From Acidobacteriaceae bacterium (lineage in GTDB: Bacteria > Acidobacteriota > Terriglobia > Bryobacterales > Bryobacteraceae), in the NCBI GenBank assembly GCA_019246575.1, contig JAFAQG010001051.1:1-7325 (forward strand): 7,325 nt of DNA. Direction: 5' to 3'. Both the position numbers and the translations under genes were made by a program. Below, piece after piece: positions 1 through 5,972 of the stretch (its first letter is position 1; the number at the start of each line of letters is the position of its first letter). The notes under the pieces are model-generated. The model was not told the DNA's origin. It worked only from the letters and a program-made list of their open reading frames with translations, and made no database searches.

Positions 1-670
1 TCGAGTTCTCGAGATAGCCTTGCTGAAGCGTGCCTGCCCCGTCCTGGCCTCCGGGAGCGCCGACCGTCGGATCGCCAGAGGCATCTGTCGGTAAGAAGAG
101 ATTATGCCCGATACTGTTCAATCCTCCGGGGTTTGCGAACATGGCGAGCTGAATCTGCCCCGCTGTCTGCGCGGCATTCTGGCCGGGATGCGTAAAGCTC
201 ACCGTGCCGTCGGACGCAATCGTGATGGACTGGGCGGCGGGAGGAATCGTAATCTGGGGTTCGAGAGGATTGCCGTCCTGCGTGACGATGTTGCCGTTGC
301 GGTCTAGCTGAAAGGCGCCCGCGCGAGTATAGGCGATTTGCCCGTTCGCCTGGTGGATCTGAAAGAAGCCGGCGCCCTGAATGACAACGTCGAGGGGATT
401 GCTGGTTTGCGTGAAATCGCCCTGCGTGAAGATGACTTCGTTAGCCGCGGGTCGCGTTCCCAAACCGAGCTGCAGTCCTGCGGCAACGGTGGTTTGGCTG
501 CCGGCTGCATTGCCGGGCTGAACCACGCTCTGGTACAGCAGATCCTGGAACTGCGTGCGCCGCATCTTGAAGCCAGTGGTATTGGCGTTGGCGATGTTAT
601 TCGCGATGTTGTCTACGTTCATCTGCTGGGCGGTCATACCGCTGCCAGCGCTGAAAAGTGCTCGTATCAT
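1..670 (-). CDS. flgG: Flagellar distal rod protein FlgG (partial, C-terminus off the left edge)
   Basis: FlgG polymerises into the distal rod, the drive shaft joining the proximal rod to the hook. It is exported by the flagellar type III system without a cleaved signal. Seen: the reverse strand is open from ATG at 670 to the window edge (223 codons). It begins MIRALFSAGSGMTAQQMNVD and carries the rod-family motif NIANNIANANTTGFK (residues 22-36). The central region has the FlgE/F/G signature around VVIQGAGFFQIHQANG and YTRAGAFQLDRNGN. The visible end reads GTLQQGYLENS, which in the family precedes a final helix of about 40 residues, so about 262 residues are expected in total. It lies 21 bp downstream of flgF, the canonical order. 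A weak purine-rich site (AAGAAAG) precedes the ATG. Identification as FlgG rather than FlgE or FlgF rests on the N-terminus, the size and the position after flgF. Confidence 0.95.
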   Translation of the reverse strand, partial: MIRALFSAGSGMTAQQMNVDNIANNIANANTTGFKMRRTQFQDLLYQSVVQPGNAAGSQTTVAAGLQLGLGTRPAANEVIFTQGDFTQTSNPLDVVIQGAGFFQIHQANGQIAYTRAGAFQLDRNGNIVTQDGNPLEPQITIPPAAQSITIASDGTVSFTHPGQNAAQTAGQIQLAMFANPGGLNSIGHNLFLPTDASGDPTVGAPGGQDGAGTLQQGYLENS

Positions 671-691
671 ATTGCTTTCTTAACGGTTTCT

Positions 692-1435
692 CTAAATTTT
701 TGCGACCTGCTCGACTGCTTCCTTCCCCATCTCGCTCGCGATACGGATGGCGCGCTGCATCATCTCGAACTGACGCAAAACGCCGACCAGCTTGACGGCA
801 GAGTGTGTGGGTTCGACATTGGCTTGCTCGAGTTTTCCTTGCACCACTTCCGTGTTCGCGGCAGGTGCGGTCTTGCCCGAGGGTGCGAGCGCGAAATACG
901 GGCCGCCATGCTTGATCAGGTTTTCGAGTGAGTCGACGTTTACAACCTGAATGTTCGCGACCGCAACGTTTGCTTGCGAGATTTGTCCTGAGCTGGAAAC
1001 AGTAAACGTCTTGGCTGGGTCGAGCTGAACCGGCTTTCCGTCTGTACCCTGCACCTGATACCCTTCTTGCGTCTGCAGCACGCCTGTGCTCGAGATGCGA
1101 AAGTGGCCGCTGCGCGTGTACAGAGGAGTGCCATCCGCACTTTGAACAACGAAGAATCCCGGTGTTGTCAGCGCAAGGTCACTTGCGTTGCCGGTCTCGG
1201 AAATTGTGCCTTGGGCGAAATTGACCCAGTTCTTCTGAATGAGGGGCATCTCGGGATTGGCGGGCCGATTCTCGTTAACACCCTGCCACGCACTGTCTCC
1301 GAAGAACAGGTTGTATGATTCGCCGTCTTCTTTAAAGCCGGGCGTCGCGGCGTTCGCAATATTATTCGCAAGTAGATCCAGCGTTTCCGTGCGGGAGCGC
1401 ATGCCACTCGCGGCGATTGCGGTCAATGCTTCCAT
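692..1435 (-). CDS. flgF: Flagellar proximal rod protein FlgF
   Basis: FlgF is a proximal rod subunit between FlgB/FlgC and FlgG, exported through the flagellar type III channel. Seen: 247 residues, close to the roughly 250 of enterobacterial FlgF. The N-terminal helix contains LDLLANNIANAATPGFK (residues 19-35), the flagellar basal-body rod motif. A central FlgE/F/G domain includes LALTTPGFFVVQSADG and LYTRSGHFRI. The C-terminal helical part, from GKLEQANVEPTHSAVK to the stop, has the QFEMMQRA stretch typical of the family, which coils with the N-terminal helix in the assembled rod. It is first in a leftward pair with flgG. A sigma-54-type promoter sits directly upstream (1455-1470), and no Shine-Dalgarno sequence is visible before the ATG. 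The ATG is favoured because residue 1 starts the conserved N-terminal helix. It could be called a generic 'flagellar hook-basal body protein', but FlgF fits size and context best. Confidence 0.92.
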   Translation of the reverse strand: MEALTAIAASGMRSRTETLDLLANNIANAATPGFKEDGESYNLFFGDSAWQGVNENRPANPEMPLIQKNWVNFAQGTISETGNASDLALTTPGFFVVQSADGTPLYTRSGHFRISSTGVLQTQEGYQVQGTDGKPVQLDPAKTFTVSSSGQISQANVAVANIQVVNVDSLENLIKHGGPYFALAPSGKTAPAANTEVVQGKLEQANVEPTHSAVKLVGVLRQFEMMQRAIRIASEMGKEAVEQVAKI

Positions 1436-1454
1436 GAGCGTTCAGCCGTGTCAG

Positions 1455-1470
1455 AGCACGTCGAGTGCCA
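1455..1470 (-). promoter_or_regulatory. Candidate sigma-54 (-24/-12) promoter for flgFG
   Basis: On the minus strand the site reads TGGCACTCGACGTGCT, against the RpoN consensus TGGCAC-N5-TTGC[A/T]. The -24 GG and -12 GC are both present with exactly 10 bases between them, and only the first T of the -12 block differs. It points toward flgF. The predicted start of transcription is near 1444, leaving a leader of about 9 nt before the flgF ATG. RpoN control of rod and hook genes is known in many flagellated bacteria. No activator binding site was identified, so this is a motif-based inference. Confidence 0.55.
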
Positions 1471-1638
1471 AGCGAAAATTCGTGGTTTCTTCGATAAATC
1501 CGCACGCTCTGGTGCGTAAGGTGAGACAGGGAGTTGTCGTGTGCCATGGTTTTGTCGCTCGGTTGCAAGTTGCGTGACCGCTAACACTTGCCTTTTCAAT
1601 CCGGACAGAATGGTCTGTCACGTGTATTAGTGGGTGTC

Positions 1639-3174
1639 GTGATTTCGGTCGTCGCAGCGAAGACTATGCCCGCTCAAGCGCTACCGGCAACTCGTGGGGG
1701 CGCAGCAACGGGGGCCGCACCGGCTTCACTCAGCGCTGCGCTTGCTCAGCAGTCGCCTGCCGTGACGGATGGGCCAGCTACGGGGCAGGCAAACTTCGAG
1801 CAGACGCTGAGCGCTGCACTCGAGGATTCGCTAACGCAGCAGCCACAAGCCCCAGCGACGCCACTCGGGCAACCGGATCAGAGCCTGTCGCTCACCGCTA
1901 TACCCGAGCAGAGCGGCAGCACGCCTGAGCCAATTCAGCCGAAAATGCAATTGGTAGATGGTCAAAAGGTCGTGCCGGCGCAAATCCTAAAGCAACTCCC
2001 AACGGTGTCGCTGCCGCTGCCAGTTAGCATTTCGCCAATTCAACTCAAACCGCAACGTGAGCCGTCATCACCCGCTCCGAAAGCAGCCGGCGGTTCTGAT
2101 AGCGCACTGGTGAGTCCGACAAAACAGATCAGTGATATTGCGCCGATAGTTGCCGCGATGCTTCCGCCCGCGCCTATTGTGCGTGACGATTCAAAGAGCG
2201 CCCAGCCTGCGGTGTCCGGGATTCCAGATGTGCGACTCCCTCTGACCTCGCGCGCGCCTCAAGTCGCTCGCCAGATGCCAGACGTTCAGCGAAATCCGGA
2301 TGTCGGCCAGCGCGTCGCCGCGTCCGTTGCCGCCGGTACGCCGCAAAGCGGTCCAGAGATCACGGCGTTCGATCTCACTCTGAACCCGCGTGTGGCGGTC
2401 GATGCCGCTCAGCCGGTGATTGCCACAGGAACAGATAAGTCGGGGGCGCCAGCGGCGGCCGCAAGCGATCCTAAGATGCCGGTCGCCGTGGCGCAAAGCT
2501 CGGGCACAAATGTAAATAAGACATCCACGACATCGGTCAACGCGACCCCACACGCGGACACTCCGTCGCGTCCTCTCGTGCAAACGACGCCACCGCCGTC
2601 CTCTCGCGATAAGCCTGCGCTATCGAGTTCGAGTGCGACTTCGGCGGGGGCCGGAATGGGTGAGGTAAGCAAGACATTCGTTATCGGCAATCCTGTTGCA
2701 CCCGCGTCAGAGATCTTCGGGAGGGAAGTAAAGCAAGTTACTCCAGTGCGCGACCCGGCACCGGTGCTCCCGGTCATCCGCGACGCTGCTCAAAGCGCGA
2801 CGTCACCGGCCAAAGAGGTCGTGGTGCGCCTGCAAGGTCAATCGGGAGAGGCGATCAGTGTTCGGCTTGTGGACCAGGGAGGGCAGGTGCAAGTTGCCGT
2901 TCGAAGCAGTGATCCAGTGACCGCGACTGCATTGCGCCAGGATCTTTCGTCGCTCACAAATGGACTAGAGCGGGCCGGATGGCGCGCGGATGTGGTGACG
3001 CCAGCGGCGACCGGCATCGAGCCGTTTCGTCAGGCTGCACAGTCGTCGGCCGGAGATCAGCAGGATAGTTCCGGCGGACGCGCTCTCGATTGGCAGCAGG
3101 CCGATGACTCTTCGAAAAAACGCGCCACACCGGCGGATCTGTGGGATGAAATTCTGACCCGCCAAAACACTTAA
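1639..3174 (+). CDS. fliK: Flagellar hook-length control protein FliK (start uncertain)
   Basis: FliK is the secreted molecular ruler that measures hook length and, through its C-terminal domain, makes FlhB switch export to late substrates. Seen: a long low-complexity region rich in Ala, Pro, Ser, Gln and Thr, typical of the disordered FliK ruler. It is followed by one folded block of about 60 residues (roughly 2815-3000) containing VVVRLQGQSGEAISVRLVD, then VQVAVRSS, and ending in LERAGW. This resembles the FliK C-terminal Flg_hook domain. A polar tail follows, ending LWDEILTRQNT. The frame is open from TTG at 1588 (528 aa); GTG at 1639 (511 aa) and ATG at 1666 (502 aa) are alternatives. GTG 1639 is chosen tentatively because the TTG start would add a hydrophobic, signal-peptide-like end that a type III substrate should not need. 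None has a strong ribosome site. Position directly before flgD supports FliK, since the N-terminal part is not conserved enough to prove it. Confidence 0.8.
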   Translation: MISVVAAKTMPAQALPATRGGAATGAAPASLSAALAQQSPAVTDGPATGQANFEQTLSAALEDSLTQQPQAPATPLGQPDQSLSLTAIPEQSGSTPEPIQPKMQLVDGQKVVPAQILKQLPTVSLPLPVSISPIQLKPQREPSSPAPKAAGGSDSALVSPTKQISDIAPIVAAMLPPAPIVRDDSKSAQPAVSGIPDVRLPLTSRAPQVARQMPDVQRNPDVGQRVAASVAAGTPQSGPEITAFDLTLNPRVAVDAAQPVIATGTDKSGAPAAAASDPKMPVAVAQSSGTNVNKTSTTSVNATPHADTPSRPLVQTTPPPSSRDKPALSSSSATSAGAGMGEVSKTFVIGNPVAPASEIFGREVKQVTPVRDPAPVLPVIRDAAQSATSPAKEVVVRLQGQSGEAISVRLVDQGGQVQVAVRSSDPVTATALRQDLSSLTNGLERAGWRADVVTPAATGIEPFRQAAQSSAGDQQDSSGGRALDWQQADDSSKKRATPADLWDEILTRQNT

Positions 3175-3199
3175 ATAAGGACATCGAAAAAACACCATT

Positions 3200-3553
3200 A
3201 TGGTTACGTCTACAAACTCGACCGCCAGCTCAAATTTATTGGGCCCTCAGACTCCGCTCGACAGCAAGCAGGCGACCAGCCTCGCTTCGGAGGAAACATT
3301 TCTGAAGCTCTTTGTTGCGCAGCTGAAGAATCAAGACCCGCTCAGCCCGAATGCTCAGGATCCGACGCAGATGGTCAGTGAGCTTGCGCAATTCAGCCAG
3401 CTCGAGCAGATGATGAATATCGGGTCGGGAGTGAACTCGATCGTTACCGATTTGAATAAGATGGCTCCCGCATCGGGTAGCGGCTCTGGATCAACTCAGG
3501 CCAGCAGCGGTCAGAGCGGGACAACGCAGAGCGGATCCACGCAGGGCTCCTAG
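3200..3553 (+). CDS. flgD: Short FlgD, flagellar hook-cap scaffold protein (N-terminal domain only)
   Basis: FlgD forms the temporary cap at the rod tip under which FlgE subunits assemble into the hook; it is a type III export substrate. Seen: 117 residues. The conserved N-terminal FlgD domain covers about residues 28-76, with FLKLFVAQLKNQDPLSP and the following MVSELAQFSQLEQM, the family hallmarks. From about residue 90 the protein becomes a Gly/Ser/Thr/Gln tail (GSGSGSTQ, SGQSGTTQSG) and ends. Enterobacterial FlgD is about 230 residues and adds a tudor/fibronectin-like C-terminal half, which is missing here. No frameshift is evident, since fliN begins 12 bp after the stop. AAGGA at 3177-3181 is a possible ribosome site but lies about 18 nt from the ATG, farther than usual. 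It lies 25 bp after fliK. Confidence 0.9.
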   Translation: MVTSTNSTASSNLLGPQTPLDSKQATSLASEETFLKLFVAQLKNQDPLSPNAQDPTQMVSELAQFSQLEQMMNIGSGVNSIVTDLNKMAPASGSGSGSTQASSGQSGTTQSGSTQGS

Positions 3554-3565
3554 TTCTAATCTTCT

Positions 3566-3820
3566 ATGTCTACGATGGCGCTCGACGAGATCCGCGGATT
3601 TGAGGACTTGCAGATCGATGTAGGGGTCGAAGTCGGACGGCGGCCGATGTCCCTCCGATCGATTCTCGAGCTCGAGCACGGCAGCGTGGTCAAGCTTCCC
3701 CGGCCTGCCGGCGAAAACATGGATGTCCTCGTTGGCTCGGCCTTTGTGGGTCACGGGGAGATTGTGGTGATGGAGGATATAGTCGGAATCCGTATCACCG
3801 ATTTCGGAGAGGAAGATTAA
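3566..3820 (+). CDS. fliN: Flagellar motor switch protein FliN (minimal SpoA-domain form)
   Basis: FliN lines the bottom of the cytoplasmic C-ring, where it works with FliM and FliG in switching rotation and docks the FliH-FliI ATPase complex. Seen: 84 residues that are almost entirely one SpoA (surface presentation of antigens) domain. Typical parts are LQIDVGVEVGRRPMSLRSIL, then LEHGSVVKLPRPAGENMDVL, the GEIVVMEDIVGIRITD segment, and an acidic GEED end. Enterobacterial FliN is 137 residues with a variable N-terminal extension that is absent here. ATG at 3566 is used; ATG at 3575 is an alternative, and neither has a visible Shine-Dalgarno site. It follows flgD by 12 bp and precedes fliO by 22 bp, the usual fliN-fliO order. 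The short length also recalls SctQ C-terminal products of injectisomes, but the neighbours are all flagellar. Confidence 0.92.
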   Translation: MSTMALDEIRGFEDLQIDVGVEVGRRPMSLRSILELEHGSVVKLPRPAGENMDVLVGSAFVGHGEIVVMEDIVGIRITDFGEED

Positions 3821-3842
3821 TCCTAGCCCACTAACTGCCTAG

Positions 3843-4202
3843 ATGCAGTTGGTGCGAATTGCGACAGCCTTTCTCCTGGTCTTCGGCCTGCTTGGCGTGC
3901 TGTACGCCTATTCGAGGCGAAAAAAACCGGGGTACGCGGGCTGGCAATCGCTGTTTCCCAGTTTCGGCACGGTACTGTCCCGCAGCGCACGTCCGAAGAG
4001 GAGCGCTACGCCGCCGCTCGACGTTCTGCGACGAATCAGCCTTACTCCAACTCACAAGCTACATCTTATTTCGACAACAGCGGGACAGCTGCTTGTCTGT
4101 ACGCACCCGAACGGCTGCACTGTTCTGAATAGCAGTCCGGCAGCTGAAGGCGAGGCGAGCCGGGGTGAACACTTCTACAGCCTGGTTCACGATCATGCGT
4201 AA
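3843..4202 (+). CDS. fliO: Flagellar biosynthesis protein FliO
   Basis: FliO is a small membrane protein that helps assemble the FliP ring of the flagellar export gate and is not part of the final complex. Seen: 119 residues. One N-terminal membrane segment (about residues 5-22, IATAFLLVFGLLGVLYAY) is followed by the basic SRRKK, so the rest should be cytoplasmic. A linker leads to a small domain at about residues 58-95, containing PLDVLRRISLTPTHKLHLI and then GQLLVCTHPNGCTVL, which matches the pattern of the FliO domain. Overall similarity in this family is low, so the call relies on topology, domain pattern and position between fliN and fliP. The 3' end overlaps the preferred fliP start by 8 bases (ATGCGTAA, 4195-4202), which suggests translational coupling. 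Confidence 0.82.
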   Translation: MQLVRIATAFLLVFGLLGVLYAYSRRKKPGYAGWQSLFPSFGTVLSRSARPKRSATPPLDVLRRISLTPTHKLHLISTTAGQLLVCTHPNGCTVLNSSPAAEGEASRGEHFYSLVHDHA

Positions 4203-4932
4203 GCTGACCCTGCTTACTGCGGCTCTGGCAGCGGGGGCTGTCGGCGCGAGCGCTGCACCCACATCTCTGTTCGGAATCGGTCTGGCAACGGATCCCTCCG
4301 CTAAGTCGGCCAGCATTCCGATGCAGATCGTCATTTTGCTCAGCATCCTGACGTTGCTGCCGGCGATCGTGATGTGCGTGACGCCATTTCTGCGGATCAC
4401 GCTCGTGCTTCATTTCTTGCGGCAGGCGTTGGGGACGCAAACGGTTCCGTCGAATCAGGTGCTGATCGGTTTATCGCTGTTCCTGACGTTGCTCGTGATG
4501 AACCCGGTGGTGCAGAAGATCTACACGACGAGCTGGAAGCCGTTGGATGAGGGGAAGATCACAATGAGCGACGCTCTCGACCAAGGCTCGAAGCCGTTGA
4601 AGCAATTTCTCCTGCGATTCGCGCGAGAGAAGGACCTTCGCCTATTTGTGGAGCTGTCCCATTCGCCTCGACCTGCCAACGCTGCAGACGTTTCGCTCGA
4701 AGTTCTGATCCCGGCATACATCATTTCGGAGTTGAGAACGGGATTTCAAATCGGGGCGATTTTATACCTGCCCTTTCTCGTCATCGACCTGGTTGTTGCG
4801 TCGATCACCGTTTCAATCGGGATGATGCAACTGCCGCCGGCCCTGGTGTCGGCGCCATTTAAGATTCTGCTGTTTGTGCTGGTAGATGGCTGGGCTTTGA
4901 TTGCCAGCTCGCTAGTCAGGAGCTTCGGATAG
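4195..4932 (+). CDS. fliP: Flagellar type III export gate protein FliP
   Basis: FliP forms the core pentamer of the FliPQR export gate in the inner membrane. Seen: 245 residues from ATG 4195, the same length as E. coli FliP. The N-terminus (MRKLTLLTAALAAGAVGASA) looks like a cleavable signal peptide, a known trait of flagellar FliP. Family blocks follow: PAIVMCVTPFLRITLVLHFL, RQALGTQTVPSNQVLIGL, then PAYIISELRTGFQIGA and FKILLFVLVDGWALIASSL, with about four membrane segments. Residues near the middle (ITMSDALDQG) match the periplasmic domain. An in-frame GTG at 4165 with GAGG upstream would add 10 residues. ATG 4195 is preferred because it gives the canonical signal peptide and an 8-base overlap with the fliO stop. 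The stop is 4 bp from fliQ. Confidence 0.97.
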   Translation: MRKLTLLTAALAAGAVGASAAPTSLFGIGLATDPSAKSASIPMQIVILLSILTLLPAIVMCVTPFLRITLVLHFLRQALGTQTVPSNQVLIGLSLFLTLLVMNPVVQKIYTTSWKPLDEGKITMSDALDQGSKPLKQFLLRFAREKDLRLFVELSHSPRPANAADVSLEVLIPAYIISELRTGFQIGAILYLPFLVIDLVVASITVSIGMMQLPPALVSAPFKILLFVLVDGWALIASSLVRSFG

Positions 4933-4936
4933 CAGC

Positions 4937-5206
4937 GTGTCTGAGCAACTTGTTATTGAAACGGTCCGGCAGGCGCTGATGACGGCCTTGTGGGTGGCTC
5001 TTCCGCTACTTGCGGTGATGTTCGTGGCGGGTATTGTACTTAGCCTGATCCAGATCGCAACGTCTATTCAAGACCCCAGTTTTTCTACCGTTCCACGGCT
5101 TGCGACCTTTTTTGTGACCCTGTTTATCGCACTGCCGTGGTTAGTGATGCGCATGGTGGACTATACGCAAAGACTGCTGGGCGACCTGGGACGCTATGCC
5201 CATTAG
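4937..5206 (+). CDS. fliQ: Flagellar type III export gate protein FliQ
   Basis: FliQ packs around the FliP-FliR core of the export gate, in the inner membrane. Seen: 89 residues, identical in length to E. coli FliQ, with two hydrophobic hairpin helices (about 17-40 and 52-72). Family features include the N-terminal ETVRQALMTALWVALPLL, the loop SLIQIATSIQDPSFSTVPRL, and ALPWLVMRMVDYTQRLL near the end. The start is GTG at 4937, four bases after the fliP stop; no Shine-Dalgarno site stands out, so coupling to fliP is likely. Its last 11 bases overlap the start of fliR. Confidence 0.97.
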   Translation: MSEQLVIETVRQALMTALWVALPLLAVMFVAGIVLSLIQIATSIQDPSFSTVPRLATFFVTLFIALPWLVMRMVDYTQRLLGDLGRYAH

Positions 5207-5969
5207 CGTTCACTTCGGAACGGAGGCGATAGCAGGATTCTTGCTCACCCTTACACGGGTGGGTGCGGCATTGTTTTTTCTGCCGCTGCCGGGCTTCGCG
5301 GAGGCAGCCAGAACAGCTCGGATCGTACTCGTCGTAGGAATTACGTTCTGCCTGGTTCCGGTCTGGCCTGTGTTGCGCATGGACGGCCTCGGCGCAGGCC
5401 AGTTCACGCTCGCTCTGTTGGGCGAATCCGGCGCGGGATTGTTGATTGGCCTCGCGATCTCATTTCTGCACGAAACCTTTCAGTTCGCCGCGCAAGCGGT
5501 GTCTATGCAATCGGGATTCAGTATAGCGTCGGTTTTCGATCCTGCGAGCAAAGCGGATACTACTGTGTTTCAAGTCATCACGCAGCTTACGACCGGGCTT
5601 TTGTTTTTTGTTTTTGGGGTGCATCAGCAGCTCATTCGCATTCTGGGGAGATCGTTCGAAATCTTCACTCCGAACTGGGCGGTGTTGGAACGCGCTTCAC
5701 TGAAGGCGATCATTATTCTGGGCGGCACGATGTTCACGACCGGTTTGAAGCTTGCGCTTCCGCTCGTCGTTCTGCTGTTCCTGGTTGAACTCTCACTCGC
5801 GCTGCTCGGGCGGCTTCATGCGCAGTTGCAGTTGATGATGGTGAGCTTTCCGGCGAAGACGGCATTATCGTTCTTGTTTCTGGGGGCAATGATGGTGCGC
5901 TGGCCGGCGCTGTATGAGCACCTCGCTCGGATGGTGTTCGACACGCTCGCTCGACTCGCGCCGGCGTAG
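5196..5969 (+). CDS. fliR: Flagellar type III export gate protein FliR
   Basis: FliR is the single-copy subunit that closes the FliP5-FliR1 export gate helix. Seen: 257 residues, close to E. coli FliR (261), and very hydrophobic, with about five or six membrane segments. Family features include FLLTLTRVGAALFFLPLPGF at the N-terminus, GLLIGLAISFLHETFQFAAQ, then MQSGFSIASVFDPAS, which corresponds to the conserved Gly-rich and DP segment, and a C-terminal LMMVSFPAKTALSFLFLG. The ATG at 5196 lies inside the fliQ 3' end (11-base overlap), a common arrangement that couples translation. The stop is 3 bp from flhB. Confidence 0.96.
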   Translation: MPISVHFGTEAIAGFLLTLTRVGAALFFLPLPGFAEAARTARIVLVVGITFCLVPVWPVLRMDGLGAGQFTLALLGESGAGLLIGLAISFLHETFQFAAQAVSMQSGFSIASVFDPASKADTTVFQVITQLTTGLLFFVFGVHQQLIRILGRSFEIFTPNWAVLERASLKAIIILGGTMFTTGLKLALPLVVLLFLVELSLALLGRLHAQLQLMMVSFPAKTALSFLFLGAMMVRWPALYEHLARMVFDTLARLAPA

Positions 5970-5972
5970 AAC

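Noticed and set aside
338..931. Plus-strand open frame of 197 codons across flgG and flgF
   Set aside because: It is antisense to two well-recognised rod genes, its product resembles no family I know, and it spans their junction; it is a by-product of their codon use.
1457..1469. Inverted repeat GCAC-N5-GTGC as an operator
   Set aside because: Its arms coincide with the -24 and -12 blocks of the candidate sigma-54 promoter, so it needs no separate explanation.
1471..1500. TTCGATAA on the plus strand as a sigma-28 -10 element for fliK
   Set aside because: The upstream region at the proper spacing (AGCGAAAA) does not resemble the TAAA-type -35 element.
1532..1546. Second TGGCAC on the minus strand as another sigma-54 site
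   Set aside because: The -12 position reads AACT, without the GC pair at the required spacing.
1561..1575. CGGTTGCAAGTTGCG on the plus strand as a sigma-54 promoter for fliK
   Set aside because: GG and GC are separated by 9 bases rather than 10 and the -24 block does not match; RpoN promoters tolerate spacing changes poorly.
2191..2777. Two overlapping minus-strand open frames of 122 and 130 codons inside fliK
   Set aside because: They are antisense to the low-complexity, GC-rich FliK region, where long chance frames are expected, and their products show no recognisable domain.
4059..4440. Minus-strand open frames of 113 and 124 codons across the fliO-fliP junction
   Set aside because: They lie opposite clear fliO and fliP coding sequence and have compositions (Arg/Gln/Ala-rich) typical of antisense shadows.
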